23,604 bases of DNA from JBBSTY01 sp038235385 (GTDB lineage: Bacteria > Actinomycetota > Acidimicrobiia > Acidimicrobiales > Acidimicrobilacustridaceae). Where the stretch lies: the NCBI GenBank assembly GCA_038235385.1, contig JBBSTY010000055.1:1-23604 (forward strand). The letters are read 5' to 3'. The notes below the pieces were generated by a model. The model was not told where the DNA came from. It did not search any database and saw only the letters and a program-made list of their open reading frames with translations. This document shows, piece after piece, positions 1 to 7,485 of the stretch (positions are counted from its first letter, which is position 1; each line of letters begins with the position of its first letter). The position numbers and the translations under genes are program-made.

Positions 1-835
<835 letters not shown>

Positions 836-836
<1 letters not shown>

Positions 837-1228
837 TGGCGATGCAGGTGGAGCTGGTCTCCCCGGAACGGACGCTCTTCACGGGCGAGGCCACGATGGT
901 GCAGGCGCGCACGCTCGGCGGCGGCGACCTCGCCTTCTTGTCGGGTCACGCCCCGTTCATCGGTGCGCTGGCCATCGACCAGGTCATCATCCGTCTGGTC
1001 GACGGCACCGACGAGGTCGCGGCGGTGCACGGTGGGTTCGTGTCGGTCAACAACGATCACATCAAGATCCTCAGCGACCTCGCCGAGCTCAAGAGCCAGA
1101 TCGACATCGATCGCGCCCGACGGGCACAGGAGCGCGCCGAGGCCGCCAACCGTGCCGAGGACGACGTGGTGGCCACCGCCGCGCTGCAGCGGGCCCACGC
1201 CCGGCTCAAGGCCGCCGGTCAGTTCTGA
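836..1228 (+). CDS. atpC: F-type ATP synthase subunit epsilon
   Basis: This is the epsilon subunit of the F1 central stalk, which couples rotation to catalysis and can inhibit ATP hydrolysis. It has 130 residues, normal for the short actinobacterial form. The N-terminal beta-sandwich is recognisable (VELVSPERTLFTGEATMVQARTL, then the SGHAPFIGAL and HGGFVSVNNDHIKIL segments). The C-terminal helical hairpin from about residue 88 is Ala/Arg-rich (DRARRAQERAEAANRAEDD). The ATG at 836 overlaps the atpD stop; a second in-frame ATG at 842 is an alternative start. It is the last gene of the atp operon, and the next gene lies convergently on the minus strand. Confidence 0.95.
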
Positions 1229-1286
1229 TCCGTCCGGTCGACCGAGGTCGGGGTTGCGGCGGGCCACGACGTCTGTCACCCCACCG

Positions 1287-1303
1287 GCCGGGGTCGACCC
1301 GGC
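1287..1303. terminator. possible hairpin between atpC and the convergent transporter gene
   Basis: GCCGGGGTCGACCCGGC forms a near-perfect inverted repeat with one unmatched base, in the 138-nt gap between the convergent ends of atpC and the substrate-binding protein gene. There is no T-tract on either side, so it would be an imperfect intrinsic terminator at best. A short run of GTTGCC/GCTGCC hexamers follows at about 1309-1330. Confidence 0.3.
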
Positions 1304-1366
1304 TTGGCCGTTGCCGTTGCCGCTGCCGCTGATGTTCGTGGCCGGGGTTCCGGCGCGTGGGCGTCG

Positions 1367-3070
1367 CTACGCCGGGGGCCGCAGCCAGACCTGGTAGAGG
1401 GGGTGGCTGCCGAACTGGATGGCGAGGCCCTTGTGGGTCTCGCCCTGGGCGTTCGGCGGGAGCTCGTAGTTGACGACGTTGACGACGTTCGGCTGGGCGA
1501 CGATCGCCAGTTGCGTGTGGTACAGCCAGATGTACGGGTTGTCCTCGGCCAGGTACGTCTGCACGTCCTGGTAGAGCGACTTCTCCGCGGCCGGGTCGGT
1601 CGCCTCGCGCGCCGCGTCGAGGGCGGTCCCGATGCGGTCGTCGCGGTTGCGAGCGAAGTTGAGGGCGAAGCCGGGGATGTCGGGCGCGCTGTTCGGGTGC
1701 CACCACACCGAGTCGCCGAGGGGGTGGGGCGAGTCGAACTGGGTCCAGAGGGTGGCCTGGTAGGCGCCCGTGAGCACCTTGACGATGAGCTGGGACTGCT
1801 CGACCTGGGGGATGGTGACGTCCATGCCGAACTGGTTCCACTGCTGCTGGAGGAACTGCATGCCGGCGGCGGCCTCCGGGGTGGGCGGGCCGACGAGCTC
1901 GAAGGCGAACGTGCCACCGTGCGCGGCCTTGACCTTGTCGACCAGCTCCTGGGCCTTGACCGGGTCGTACTGGGGGTAGTCGGTCTCGATGTACCACGGT
2001 GAGCTCGGGGGGAACGGTCCGTTGGCCTCCTCGTAGCGCCCGCCGGCGACGACATCGATGTAGGCCTGCTTGTCGGTGGCGTAGCTCAGCGCTCGCCGGG
2101 CGTCGACGTCGTCGAACGGCGGGGCCATCCCGTTGGTCTGGACGAACACCTCCGAGGTCTCCCCGGATGTCGCCTCGAAGATCTGGTAGTCCTGCCCGTC
2201 GGCGACGTCCTGCTTGAACAGGTTGAGCTCGGTCGCGCTGGCGGACTGGATGATGTCGAGGCTGCCGGTGCGGAGCGCGGCCGAGCGGCTGGAGGCGTCG
2301 ACGACCACCTTGAACTCGACCTCGTCGAGGTAGGGGAGACCGTCCCGCCAGTAGTTCGGGTTCTTCTTGACCGACAGCGTGCTGCCCGACACCCAGTTCT
2401 CGAGGCTGAACGGACCGGTGCCGATGGGCTTGTCGGTGTTGCCGCTCTCGAGCCAGTCGTTGTCGGCCACCACCCCGATCTGGGTGGCGAGCGCGTACGG
2501 GTAGTTCACCCACGGGCGCTTCATGTGGGCGATGAAGGCGAGGTCGTTGCTGGGATCGAGGCTGAACGACTCGACCGGTTCGTAGGCGGCGCCGGTGAGC
2601 TGGGACGCCATCAGGTACTCCTGGTTGCGCTTCACCGTCTCGCCGTCGACCGACTTCCCGTTGTGGAGGGTGACGCCGGGGCGGATGGTGATGGTCCACT
2701 CGGTGAAGTCGTCGTTGGGGACGAACGACTCGGCCAGGTTGGGCTGGATCACCGACTCGTCGTCGTAGGCCGACAGGGTGTCGAAGATGGTGCGGGCCAC
2801 CTCGTGGCCCGACGACGCCCACTGGCTCGACGCCGGGTTCCATCCGTTGGTCTCGGCGCTCAGGCCGTAGGCCAGCTTCCCGCCGGTGACCGGGGTCTCA
2901 TCGCTCTCCTGCACCCCTTCGTTGCCGCGGGGAAGCGCGCTCGATCCGCTCGAAGCGTCCTCGGCGGTGCCGCACCCCGTGGCCAGCAGCCCAAGCATCG
3001 CTGCGGTCGCCGCGATCCCGAGCACGCCCCGTCGCACCGTTGCGGCGCGTCCCGTCGCCAGCTTCGACAT
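1367..3070 (-). CDS. ABC transporter substrate-binding lipoprotein, family 5 (peptide/nickel type)
   Basis: This is a predicted extracytoplasmic solute receptor of the SBP_bac_5 (DppA/OppA) family, 567 residues long. The start at 3070 (MSKLATG) has a GGGGAG Shine-Dalgarno sequence about 5 nt upstream. An N-terminal signal with an ATGC lipobox places the lipidated cysteine at residue 33, followed by a Ser/Gly-rich linker. Family features are the N-terminal GGKLAYGLSAETNGWNPASS segment, the NLAESFVPNDDFTEWTITIRPGVTLHNGKSV block, the IGTGPFSLENW motif, and the DVDARRALSYATDKQAYIDV block. No permease or ATPase genes are nearby, so the ligand and partners cannot be named; oligopeptides are the family default. 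A cluster of inverted repeats sits in its upstream region. Confidence 0.88.
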   Translation of the reverse strand: MSKLATGRAATVRRGVLGIAATAAMLGLLATGCGTAEDASSGSSALPRGNEGVQESDETPVTGGKLAYGLSAETNGWNPASSQWASSGHEVARTIFDTLSAYDDESVIQPNLAESFVPNDDFTEWTITIRPGVTLHNGKSVDGETVKRNQEYLMASQLTGAAYEPVESFSLDPSNDLAFIAHMKRPWVNYPYALATQIGVVADNDWLESGNTDKPIGTGPFSLENWVSGSTLSVKKNPNYWRDGLPYLDEVEFKVVVDASSRSAALRTGSLDIIQSASATELNLFKQDVADGQDYQIFEATSGETSEVFVQTNGMAPPFDDVDARRALSYATDKQAYIDVVAGGRYEEANGPFPPSSPWYIETDYPQYDPVKAQELVDKVKAAHGGTFAFELVGPPTPEAAAGMQFLQQQWNQFGMDVTIPQVEQSQLIVKVLTGAYQATLWTQFDSPHPLGDSVWWHPNSAPDIPGFALNFARNRDDRIGTALDAAREATDPAAEKSLYQDVQTYLAEDNPYIWLYHTQLAIVAQPNVVNVVNYELPPNAQGETHKGLAIQFGSHPLYQVWLRPPA

Positions 3071-3091
3071 CTCGTCTCCCCCGTGGTCGAT

Positions 3092-3147
3092 GTCACGCAC
3101 CCCGCGTGACGCCCGGAGGATAACCGTGACAGTGCCCGGTGTCACGG
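3092..3147 (-). promoter_or_regulatory. cluster of GTCAC/GTGAC inverted repeats upstream of the substrate-binding protein gene
   Basis: There are two perfect inverted repeats in 56 nt: GTCACGC-(5)-GCGTGAC at 3092-3110 and CCGTGACA-(8)-TGTCACGG at 3124-3147. Together they give four GTGAC/GTCAC half-sites, beginning 22 nt upstream of the ATG of the minus-strand gene at 3070. This resembles a paired operator for a dimeric repressor or activator. The regulator is unknown and is not encoded next to it. The sequence differs from the CTGACGNNNCGTCAG palindromes found elsewhere in the window. Confidence 0.5.
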
Positions 3148-3251
3148 CGCTCGGGATCATCCGGTTCGGTGCCCTCGGCGCCGCGCCGCAGGGGTTCCTC
3201 GTCGTGGGCATCGTCGGGCGCGCGTCGATCGACCGAGACGCCCCCGGTGGA

Positions 3252-4673
3252 TCAGGGCGCGGGGAGGCTCGACGGGGGCGCCTCGACCGAGGTGGGTGGC
3301 GCGGCGGTGGTGACCGGAGCGGACGTGGTGGGAGGGGCGATCGACGTGGGGGGCGCCTCGGTGATCGGTGGTGCGCTGCTCGTGGGCGCGACCGACGACG
3401 GCGTCCAGGCCGTGGTGCTGACGCCACCGCCTCCGCCACCGCCTCCGCCACCGCCGCCGCGGGTGGAGGGTGGCGTGGACGAACCACCCGAGCGGGTGCC
3501 GCCGACGTAGCCGCCGCTCGGGGCGGGGCGCGACGGGTAGGTCGTGGGTGGCGTGCCGGTGGCGGTCGGGAGGTTGTCGATGTCGATCGGGGCAACTTGC
3601 GCCTCGCGGGGCGGGGTCTGCGGGACGTTGTCGTTCAACCAGGCGAGGGTGAGGACAGCCGCCTGCTCACCCAATTGGGTGAGGACCGAGCCCCCCTCGT
3701 CGAAGCCGTGGCCGCCGTCGGGGACGACGACGCTCTCGGCGGCGTGTCCGTTGGTCTTCAGCGCGGCGACGAAGGCGTCCTGCTGCTGGGCGATGATGGT
3801 CCAGTCCTCGCCGCCGGTGATGAAGAGCGCGGGACCGACGGCGTCGTTGGCGTGGCCGAGCGAGTCGGCCTTGTCGCGACGGGTCTGAACCTTGATGTCG
3901 GTGCTGAGCTCGGTGCCGCCGAAGTACTGGTCGGCGTACTGCATGGTGCCGTCGTAGGGGTGGTAGAAGCCGATGAAGCCGTTGACGGTGTCGGCGATGT
4001 CGGGGTACAGCTCCGGGCCGGCGAAGAGGACGTCGCCCGGGGTGGTGTAGGCCACGGCGCCGACGCGTGCGCCTGCGGACTGGCCCTGCACGACGATGCG
4101 GTCCTTGTCGATCTCGAGCGCGTTGCCCGTGCCGCGGAGGAACTGGACCGCCGCCTTGATGTTCTGCTCGGGATGGGGGAACACGGGGGATTCCCCGCCG
4201 ACGTTGAACAGGTGGTAGCTCGGCAGGAAGGTCACGTAGCCCTCGGCGATGTAGCGGTTCGCCCATCGGCGCATGCCCTCGTAGGAGCCTCCGATGCCGC
4301 TGCCGCCGTGGATCACCATGATGGCGACGTCGCGCTGGTTGTCCTTCGGTCGACAGAGCTCGCCGCCCATCGGGATCGTGGCGGTGGGTGGCGTGTACGT
4401 GACGACCTTGCACTCGCCCGGCCCGACCCCGGGATCGTCCAGCTGGTCCGGTTCGGGGGCCTCGGTGGTGGCCATCGTCGACGGCGCCGCGCCCGCCTGT
4501 TGGCCCTCGGGGGAGGCGGTTTCGGTGGGCGAGCGGTCGCCACCGCAACTCACGATGCCGGCGACGAGCATCCCGACGAGCACGACCATCCCGGCGAGCG
4601 CGAGGCGACCGGTCCTCGATGCGCGGGCGCGCCGGGGCGACGGCGAGGACGGAGGCGGCGGGGAGGTCGGCAT
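3252..4673 (-). CDS. lipoprotein alpha/beta hydrolase (carboxylesterase-like) with low-complexity C-terminal tail
   Basis: This is a 473-residue predicted cell-surface serine esterase. After an Arg-rich N terminus there is a hydrophobic stretch (about residues 24-42) ending in an IVSC lipobox with Cys43, so it is probably a lipoprotein. The alpha/beta hydrolase domain spans about residues 85-345 with an oxyanion-hole HGG at 122-124, nucleophile Ser199 in GQSAG, acid Asp290 (GGEDWT) and His322 (DGGHGF), so the triad looks complete. From about residue 350 the protein is low complexity: Pro/Thr/Ser-rich, with 12 consecutive Gly at 406-417, ending in PxTS-type repeats. This tail could span the cell wall or be glycosylated (inference). 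The Shine-Dalgarno is weak. The substrate is unknown. Confidence 0.8.
   Translation of the reverse strand: MPTSPPPPSSPSPRRARASRTGRLALAGMVVLVGMLVAGIVSCGGDRSPTETASPEGQQAGAAPSTMATTEAPEPDQLDDPGVGPGECKVVTYTPPTATIPMGGELCRPKDNQRDVAIMVIHGGSGIGGSYEGMRRWANRYIAEGYVTFLPSYHLFNVGGESPVFPHPEQNIKAAVQFLRGTGNALEIDKDRIVVQGQSAGARVGAVAYTTPGDVLFAGPELYPDIADTVNGFIGFYHPYDGTMQYADQYFGGTELSTDIKVQTRRDKADSLGHANDAVGPALFITGGEDWTIIAQQQDAFVAALKTNGHAAESVVVPDGGHGFDEGGSVLTQLGEQAAVLTLAWLNDNVPQTPPREAQVAPIDIDNLPTATGTPPTTYPSRPAPSGGYVGGTRSGGSSTPPSTRGGGGGGGGGGGGVSTTAWTPSSVAPTSSAPPITEAPPTSIAPPTTSAPVTTAAPPTSVEAPPSSLPAP
3423..3458. repeat. 12-bp tandem repeat encoding poly-glycine
   Basis: Three units of a GCCACCGCCTCC-type 12-mer (the third with one variant) lie inside the hydrolase gene and encode twelve Gly codons on the minus strand. 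Such a repeat can expand or contract by slippage without shifting the frame. Confidence 0.75.
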
Positions 4674-4724
4674 GGGGGTGAGGGGCGGTTCGAGGTGACC
4701 AGGGCCCCGAACGGGCGCGCAGGC

Positions 4725-6287
4725 TCAACCAGTATGGTCGGCTCGACCCGCGAACTGGTGGCGCAGGGCTCCACGGTCCACCTTCTGCATCGCGGTCAGG
4801 GGCAGCGCATCGACGATCTCGACGGCTTCGGGCCGCTTGTACGCGGCGAGTCGCTGGGCGGCGAAGGACCGCAGGTCGTCGAGCGAGGGGGGCGGGGAGC
4901 CGGGAACGGGCACCACGACGGCGACGCCGATCTCGCCGAGGACGTCGTGCGGGCGGGGGATCACGGCGACATCGAGCACCGCCGGATGGGAGGCGAGGAC
5001 CGACTCGACCTCGAGCGGGTAGACGTTGTACCCGCCGCGCACGAACATCTCCTTGGCCCGCCCGGCCAGGCGCACCAGCCCACGCTCGTCGATCCGGGCG
5101 AGGTCCCCGGTGTGGATCCACCCGTCGCGCAACGTCTCGGCCGTCGCCTCGGGATCGTTCCAGTACCCGCGCATCATGCACGACGACCGGAGGCAGAGCT
5201 CGCCGATCGTCCCGTCGGGCACCGGTTCGGCGTGCTCGTCGCGGATCTCGATCTGCACATCGCCCCGCGGCCGACCGATGGTGAAGAACGCCTCGGCGTC
5301 GTCGGCGTCGAACGCGGTGCCGGTGCCGACGCCACCCGACTCGGTGGACGAGTAACGGATCGAGTACGCCGCGCCGAAGCGCTCGCGTGCCTCGCGCACC
5401 AGCGCCGGTGGCGACGTTGCGCCACCCATGATGATGGTCTGGACGCAGGTGAGGTCGTAGCGGTCGAAGTCGGGGTCGCGCAGCATGAGCGCCACCTGCG
5501 GGGCCACGCCGCCGACACTCGCCATGCGGTGCTCGGCGACGAGCGCGAGGACGTCGCCGGCGCGCCAGCGGTCGAGCAGGTACGTGGTGGTGCCGAGACG
5601 CAGGTACCAGGCGAGCTTGGTCATGAACCCGACGTGGGCGAACTGCGTCGAGGCCAACATGGCACCGCCACCGCCCCAACGCTCGCCGACGTCGCTGACG
5701 GTGATGGCCGCCAGCTCGCGGTTGGTGAACACCGCGCCCTTGGGCCGACCCGTGGTGCCCGACGTGAACACGACCGCGACCACTCGCTCGGGATCGTCGG
5801 GGTGGTCGAGCACCGGCGGGTGTCGTTCGCCAGCGTCGACGGCGAGATCGGCGAGCAGATCGTGGGGACCGGTGGCCAGGGTGATGACGAGCGTGGCGGC
5901 GCCCAGCTCCGGGTCGGCGTTCGGCTCGTTGCCGTCTGGCGGCGTGGGTGGATCCGGGAGGAGGTCGGCGGTGGTGATCACCCGTGCCGGGCGGGCGACG
6001 TCGAGCACGGCGGCGCGCTCGGGCGCGGTGAGGCGTGGGTTGATGCCGGCGGTGATGGCCCCGAGCTTGGCCAGCGCCGCGTAGACGACGACGTAGTCGG
6101 GGGTCGAGGGAAGGACGAGGGCGACGAGGTCGCCCTCGCCGATCCCCCGGGCGTGGAGCGCGGCTGCCGCTGCGTCCGACCGGTGGTCGAGCTCGGCGTA
6201 GGTGAGCGCCCACCCGTCGGCGGCAACGAACGCCGGTGTCTCGCCGAACCGTTCGGCGGCCTGGCGGACGGTGGTGGCGATGGTCAA
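4725..6287 (-). CDS. AMP-forming acyl-CoA synthetase / ligase (FadD-like)
   Basis: This is a class I adenylate-forming enzyme that would activate a carboxylic acid to its acyl-CoA through an acyl-AMP. It has 520 residues when started at the TTG at 6287; upstream codons run through the neighbouring gene, so the longer frame is rejected. Core motifs are the P-loop FTSGTTGRPKG (about 173-184), the adenine-binding YSSTESGG, HTGDLARIDERG, the hinge/A8 segment KEMFVRGGYNVYPLEVE, and the C-terminal catalytic Lys502 in MQKVDRGAL. It lies 7 nt downstream of the SnoaL-like gene, so the two are probably one operon. The substrate is not evident; it does not closely match FadD3 as I remember it, and no CTGACG palindrome precedes the unit. 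Confidence 0.88.
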   Translation of the reverse strand: MTIATTVRQAAERFGETPAFVAADGWALTYAELDHRSDAAAAALHARGIGEGDLVALVLPSTPDYVVVYAALAKLGAITAGINPRLTAPERAAVLDVARPARVITTADLLPDPPTPPDGNEPNADPELGAATLVITLATGPHDLLADLAVDAGERHPPVLDHPDDPERVVAVVFTSGTTGRPKGAVFTNRELAAITVSDVGERWGGGGAMLASTQFAHVGFMTKLAWYLRLGTTTYLLDRWRAGDVLALVAEHRMASVGGVAPQVALMLRDPDFDRYDLTCVQTIIMGGATSPPALVREARERFGAAYSIRYSSTESGGVGTGTAFDADDAEAFFTIGRPRGDVQIEIRDEHAEPVPDGTIGELCLRSSCMMRGYWNDPEATAETLRDGWIHTGDLARIDERGLVRLAGRAKEMFVRGGYNVYPLEVESVLASHPAVLDVAVIPRPHDVLGEIGVAVVVPVPGSPPPSLDDLRSFAAQRLAAYKRPEAVEIVDALPLTAMQKVDRGALRHQFAGRADHTG

Positions 6288-6294
6288 GGTGCTG

Positions 6295-6690
6295 CTACTG
6301 GGCCGACAGCGCGGCCAGCGCGCTCGGGTCGAGGTACTCGTCGATCCGGACCACCAGGCCGTCCGCCACCGTGGCGACGACGCAGGCGGGCATGGCCACG
6401 GGCGAGCCGTCGGGAGCGGTTCCCCGCAGCACGTGCTGTTGCAGGAACCCGCCGTCGATGATCTCGCGGCGCACGACGTCGTAGCGCCGGTCGGGCAGCT
6501 TCGCGCACAACCACCCGAGCACCGCCAAGGTGGCGTCGAGCGACTTGGAGCTGTCGTCGAAGTTGGTCCAGGCGGTGAAGTCGTCGCGGTAGAGCGAGCG
6601 GAGGGTGTCGAGGTCGCCGTCCTCGATGGCACCGAACATCCGCTCGGCGAGGTCCAGGACGTCGGTGTCGGTGGTGGCGGCGGAGCCCAT
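6295..6690 (-). CDS. SnoaL-like / NTF2-fold protein
   Basis: This is a small alpha+beta cone protein of the SnoaL/NTF2-like superfamily, 131 residues from the ATG at 6690. It shows the typical opening (DVLDLAERMFGAIEDGDLDTLRSLYRDDFTAW) and the later beta-sheet run (FLQQHVLRGTAPDGSPVAMPACVVATVADGLVVRIDEYLD). Members range from isomerases and hydrolases to non-catalytic binders, so no reaction is assigned. An in-frame ATG at 6729 would add 13 residues; it has an AGAGGGG stretch but too close to the codon. It is the first gene of a probable two-gene unit with the downstream acyl-CoA ligase and is divergent from the MaoC gene. Confidence 0.8.
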   Translation of the reverse strand: MGSAATTDTDVLDLAERMFGAIEDGDLDTLRSLYRDDFTAWTNFDDSSKSLDATLAVLGWLCAKLPDRRYDVVRREIIDGGFLQQHVLRGTAPDGSPVAMPACVVATVADGLVVRIDEYLDPSALAALSAQ

Positions 6691-6799
6691 GGGCGAGATC
6701 GTGGCACGGATTTGGAGCCGTTCGCCCATCCCCTCTGAAATGGTGCGGACCAGGTCCTGCCCGGCTCCGGAGCAGGCGAGACGGCGAACCGAGGGATCG

Positions 6800-7258
6800 A
6801 TGGCAGCAACGGTGTTCGACGGGGTGGACGCGGTACGTGCGGCGGTGGGCCAGCACCTCGGCTACAGCGAGTGGCTCGAGATCACCCAGGATCGGGTCGA
6901 CCTGTTCGCCGATGCCACCGGCGACCACCAGTGGATCCACGTCGATCCCGAGCGGGCCAAGGACGGCCCGTTCGGCGGCGCCATCGCCCACGGCTACCTC
7001 ACCGTGTCGCTCTCCAACTACTTCCTGCCCCAGATCGTCGACGTGCAGGGCATCTCGGCCGGCATCAACTACGGGGTCGACAAGATCCGGTTCCCTTCGC
7101 CCGTCCTGGTGGGCGCCCGCGTCCGGGGCGGCGCCCTGCTGGCGGCGGTCGACGAGGTGAAGGGCGGCATCCAGACCACCATGGTCATCACCATCGAGAT
7201 CGAGGGCCAGACCCGCCCGGCGTGCGTCATCGAGTCCCTCAGCCGCTACCTGGTCTGA
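6800..7258 (+). CDS. MaoC-family (R)-specific enoyl-CoA hydratase, HtdZ (Rv0130)-like
   Basis: This is a single hot-dog-fold hydratase of 152 residues. The ATG at 6800 has a GAGGG Shine-Dalgarno about 5 nt upstream. The hydratase-2 motif is clear: FADATGDHQWIHVDPERA with catalytic Asp42 and His47, followed by FGGAIAHGYLTVSL. The C-terminal INYGVDKIRFPSPVLVGARVRG segment and the closing ACVIESLSRYLV closely resemble what I remember of M. tuberculosis Rv0130 (HtdZ). It would hydrate trans-2-enoyl-CoA to (R)-3-hydroxyacyl-CoA, in beta-oxidation or precursor supply. It is transcribed divergently from the SnoaL-like gene, and no CTGACG palindrome precedes it. Confidence 0.9.
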   Translation: MAATVFDGVDAVRAAVGQHLGYSEWLEITQDRVDLFADATGDHQWIHVDPERAKDGPFGGAIAHGYLTVSLSNYFLPQIVDVQGISAGINYGVDKIRFPSPVLVGARVRGGALLAAVDEVKGGIQTTMVITIEIEGQTRPACVIESLSRYLV

Positions 7259-7307
7259 CCCCGCCCCCGACTCCCGACCCGCGACCAGCCGCCCCCGACC
7301 AGCCACC

Positions 7308-7359
7308 CCGAACATGCGTAGCTCCGCGGTGCGGGCGACGGTCTGGCGACGCATGTTCG
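7308..7359 (-). repeat. 52-nt intergenic repeat, copy A
   Basis: Read on the minus strand it begins CGAACATGCGT and ends ACGCATGTTCGG, so its ends form a perfect 11-bp inverted repeat. It aligns without gaps to the other three 52-nt copies, and its segment GGAGCTACGCATGTT is shared with copy D. It lies between the MaoC and acyl-CoA dehydrogenase genes, 11 nt from copy B in the opposite orientation. Confidence 0.7.
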
Positions 7360-7370
7360 TCGGCGGTTTG

Positions 7371-7422
7371 CGTTCATGCGTGGCAGCGCGGTGCCCTCGT
7401 CCACCTGGCTACGCACGTTCGG
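7371..7422 (+). repeat. 52-nt intergenic repeat, copy B
   Basis: It begins CGTTCATGCG and ends GGCTACGCACGTTCGG and has the same length as the other copies, with a divergent middle. It ends 26 nt before the palindromic operator of the next gene. Confidence 0.65.
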
Positions 7423-7448
7423 GGGGTGTGTGGGTGCGGAGTCGGAGA

Positions 7449-7465
7449 TCTGACGCCGCGTCAGG
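7449..7465. promoter_or_regulatory. palindromic operator 1 (TCTGACGNNNCGTCAGA type)
   Basis: The site TCTGACGCCGCGTCAGG differs from the consensus only at the last base. It lies 20 nt before the ATG of the acyl-CoA dehydrogenase at 7486. Size and symmetry suit a TetR-family dimer. It is one of six matching sites in this window, all upstream of lipid-catabolism genes. Confidence 0.75.
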
Positions 7466-7479
7466 TCGCTCGGTAGTCT
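7450..7479 (+). promoter_or_regulatory. candidate promoter giving a leaderless mRNA for the acyl-CoA dehydrogenase
   Basis: CTGACG (7450-7455, inside the operator) can act as a -35 box, with TAGTCT (7474-7479) as -10 after an 18-nt spacer. Transcription would then start at about 7486, which is the A of the start codon. No convincing Shine-Dalgarno precedes this ATG, which agrees with a leaderless transcript, a common actinobacterial arrangement. Confidence 0.5.
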
Positions 7480-7485
7480 CCGGGC

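Noticed and set aside
1206..2843. A 545-codon minus-strand frame overlapping the substrate-binding protein gene
   Set aside because: It is a different frame of the same strand with Arg/Pro/Gly-rich composition; the substrate-binding protein frame has a lipobox, family motifs and a ribosome site.
2886..6461. A 1191-codon open frame on the plus strand
   Set aside because: It lies antisense to three well-supported minus-strand genes, has the Gly/Arg/Asp-rich composition of a GC-driven shadow frame and shows no domain.
6288..6809. N-terminal extension of the acyl-CoA ligase to 6809
   Set aside because: It would cover the whole SnoaL-like gene in another frame and add no ligase sequence; the domain begins right at the TTG at 6287.
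7308..7422. CRISPR array from copies A and B
   Set aside because: The two copies are inverted relative to each other with an 11-nt gap and diverged middles; no regular repeat-spacer pattern and no cas genes.
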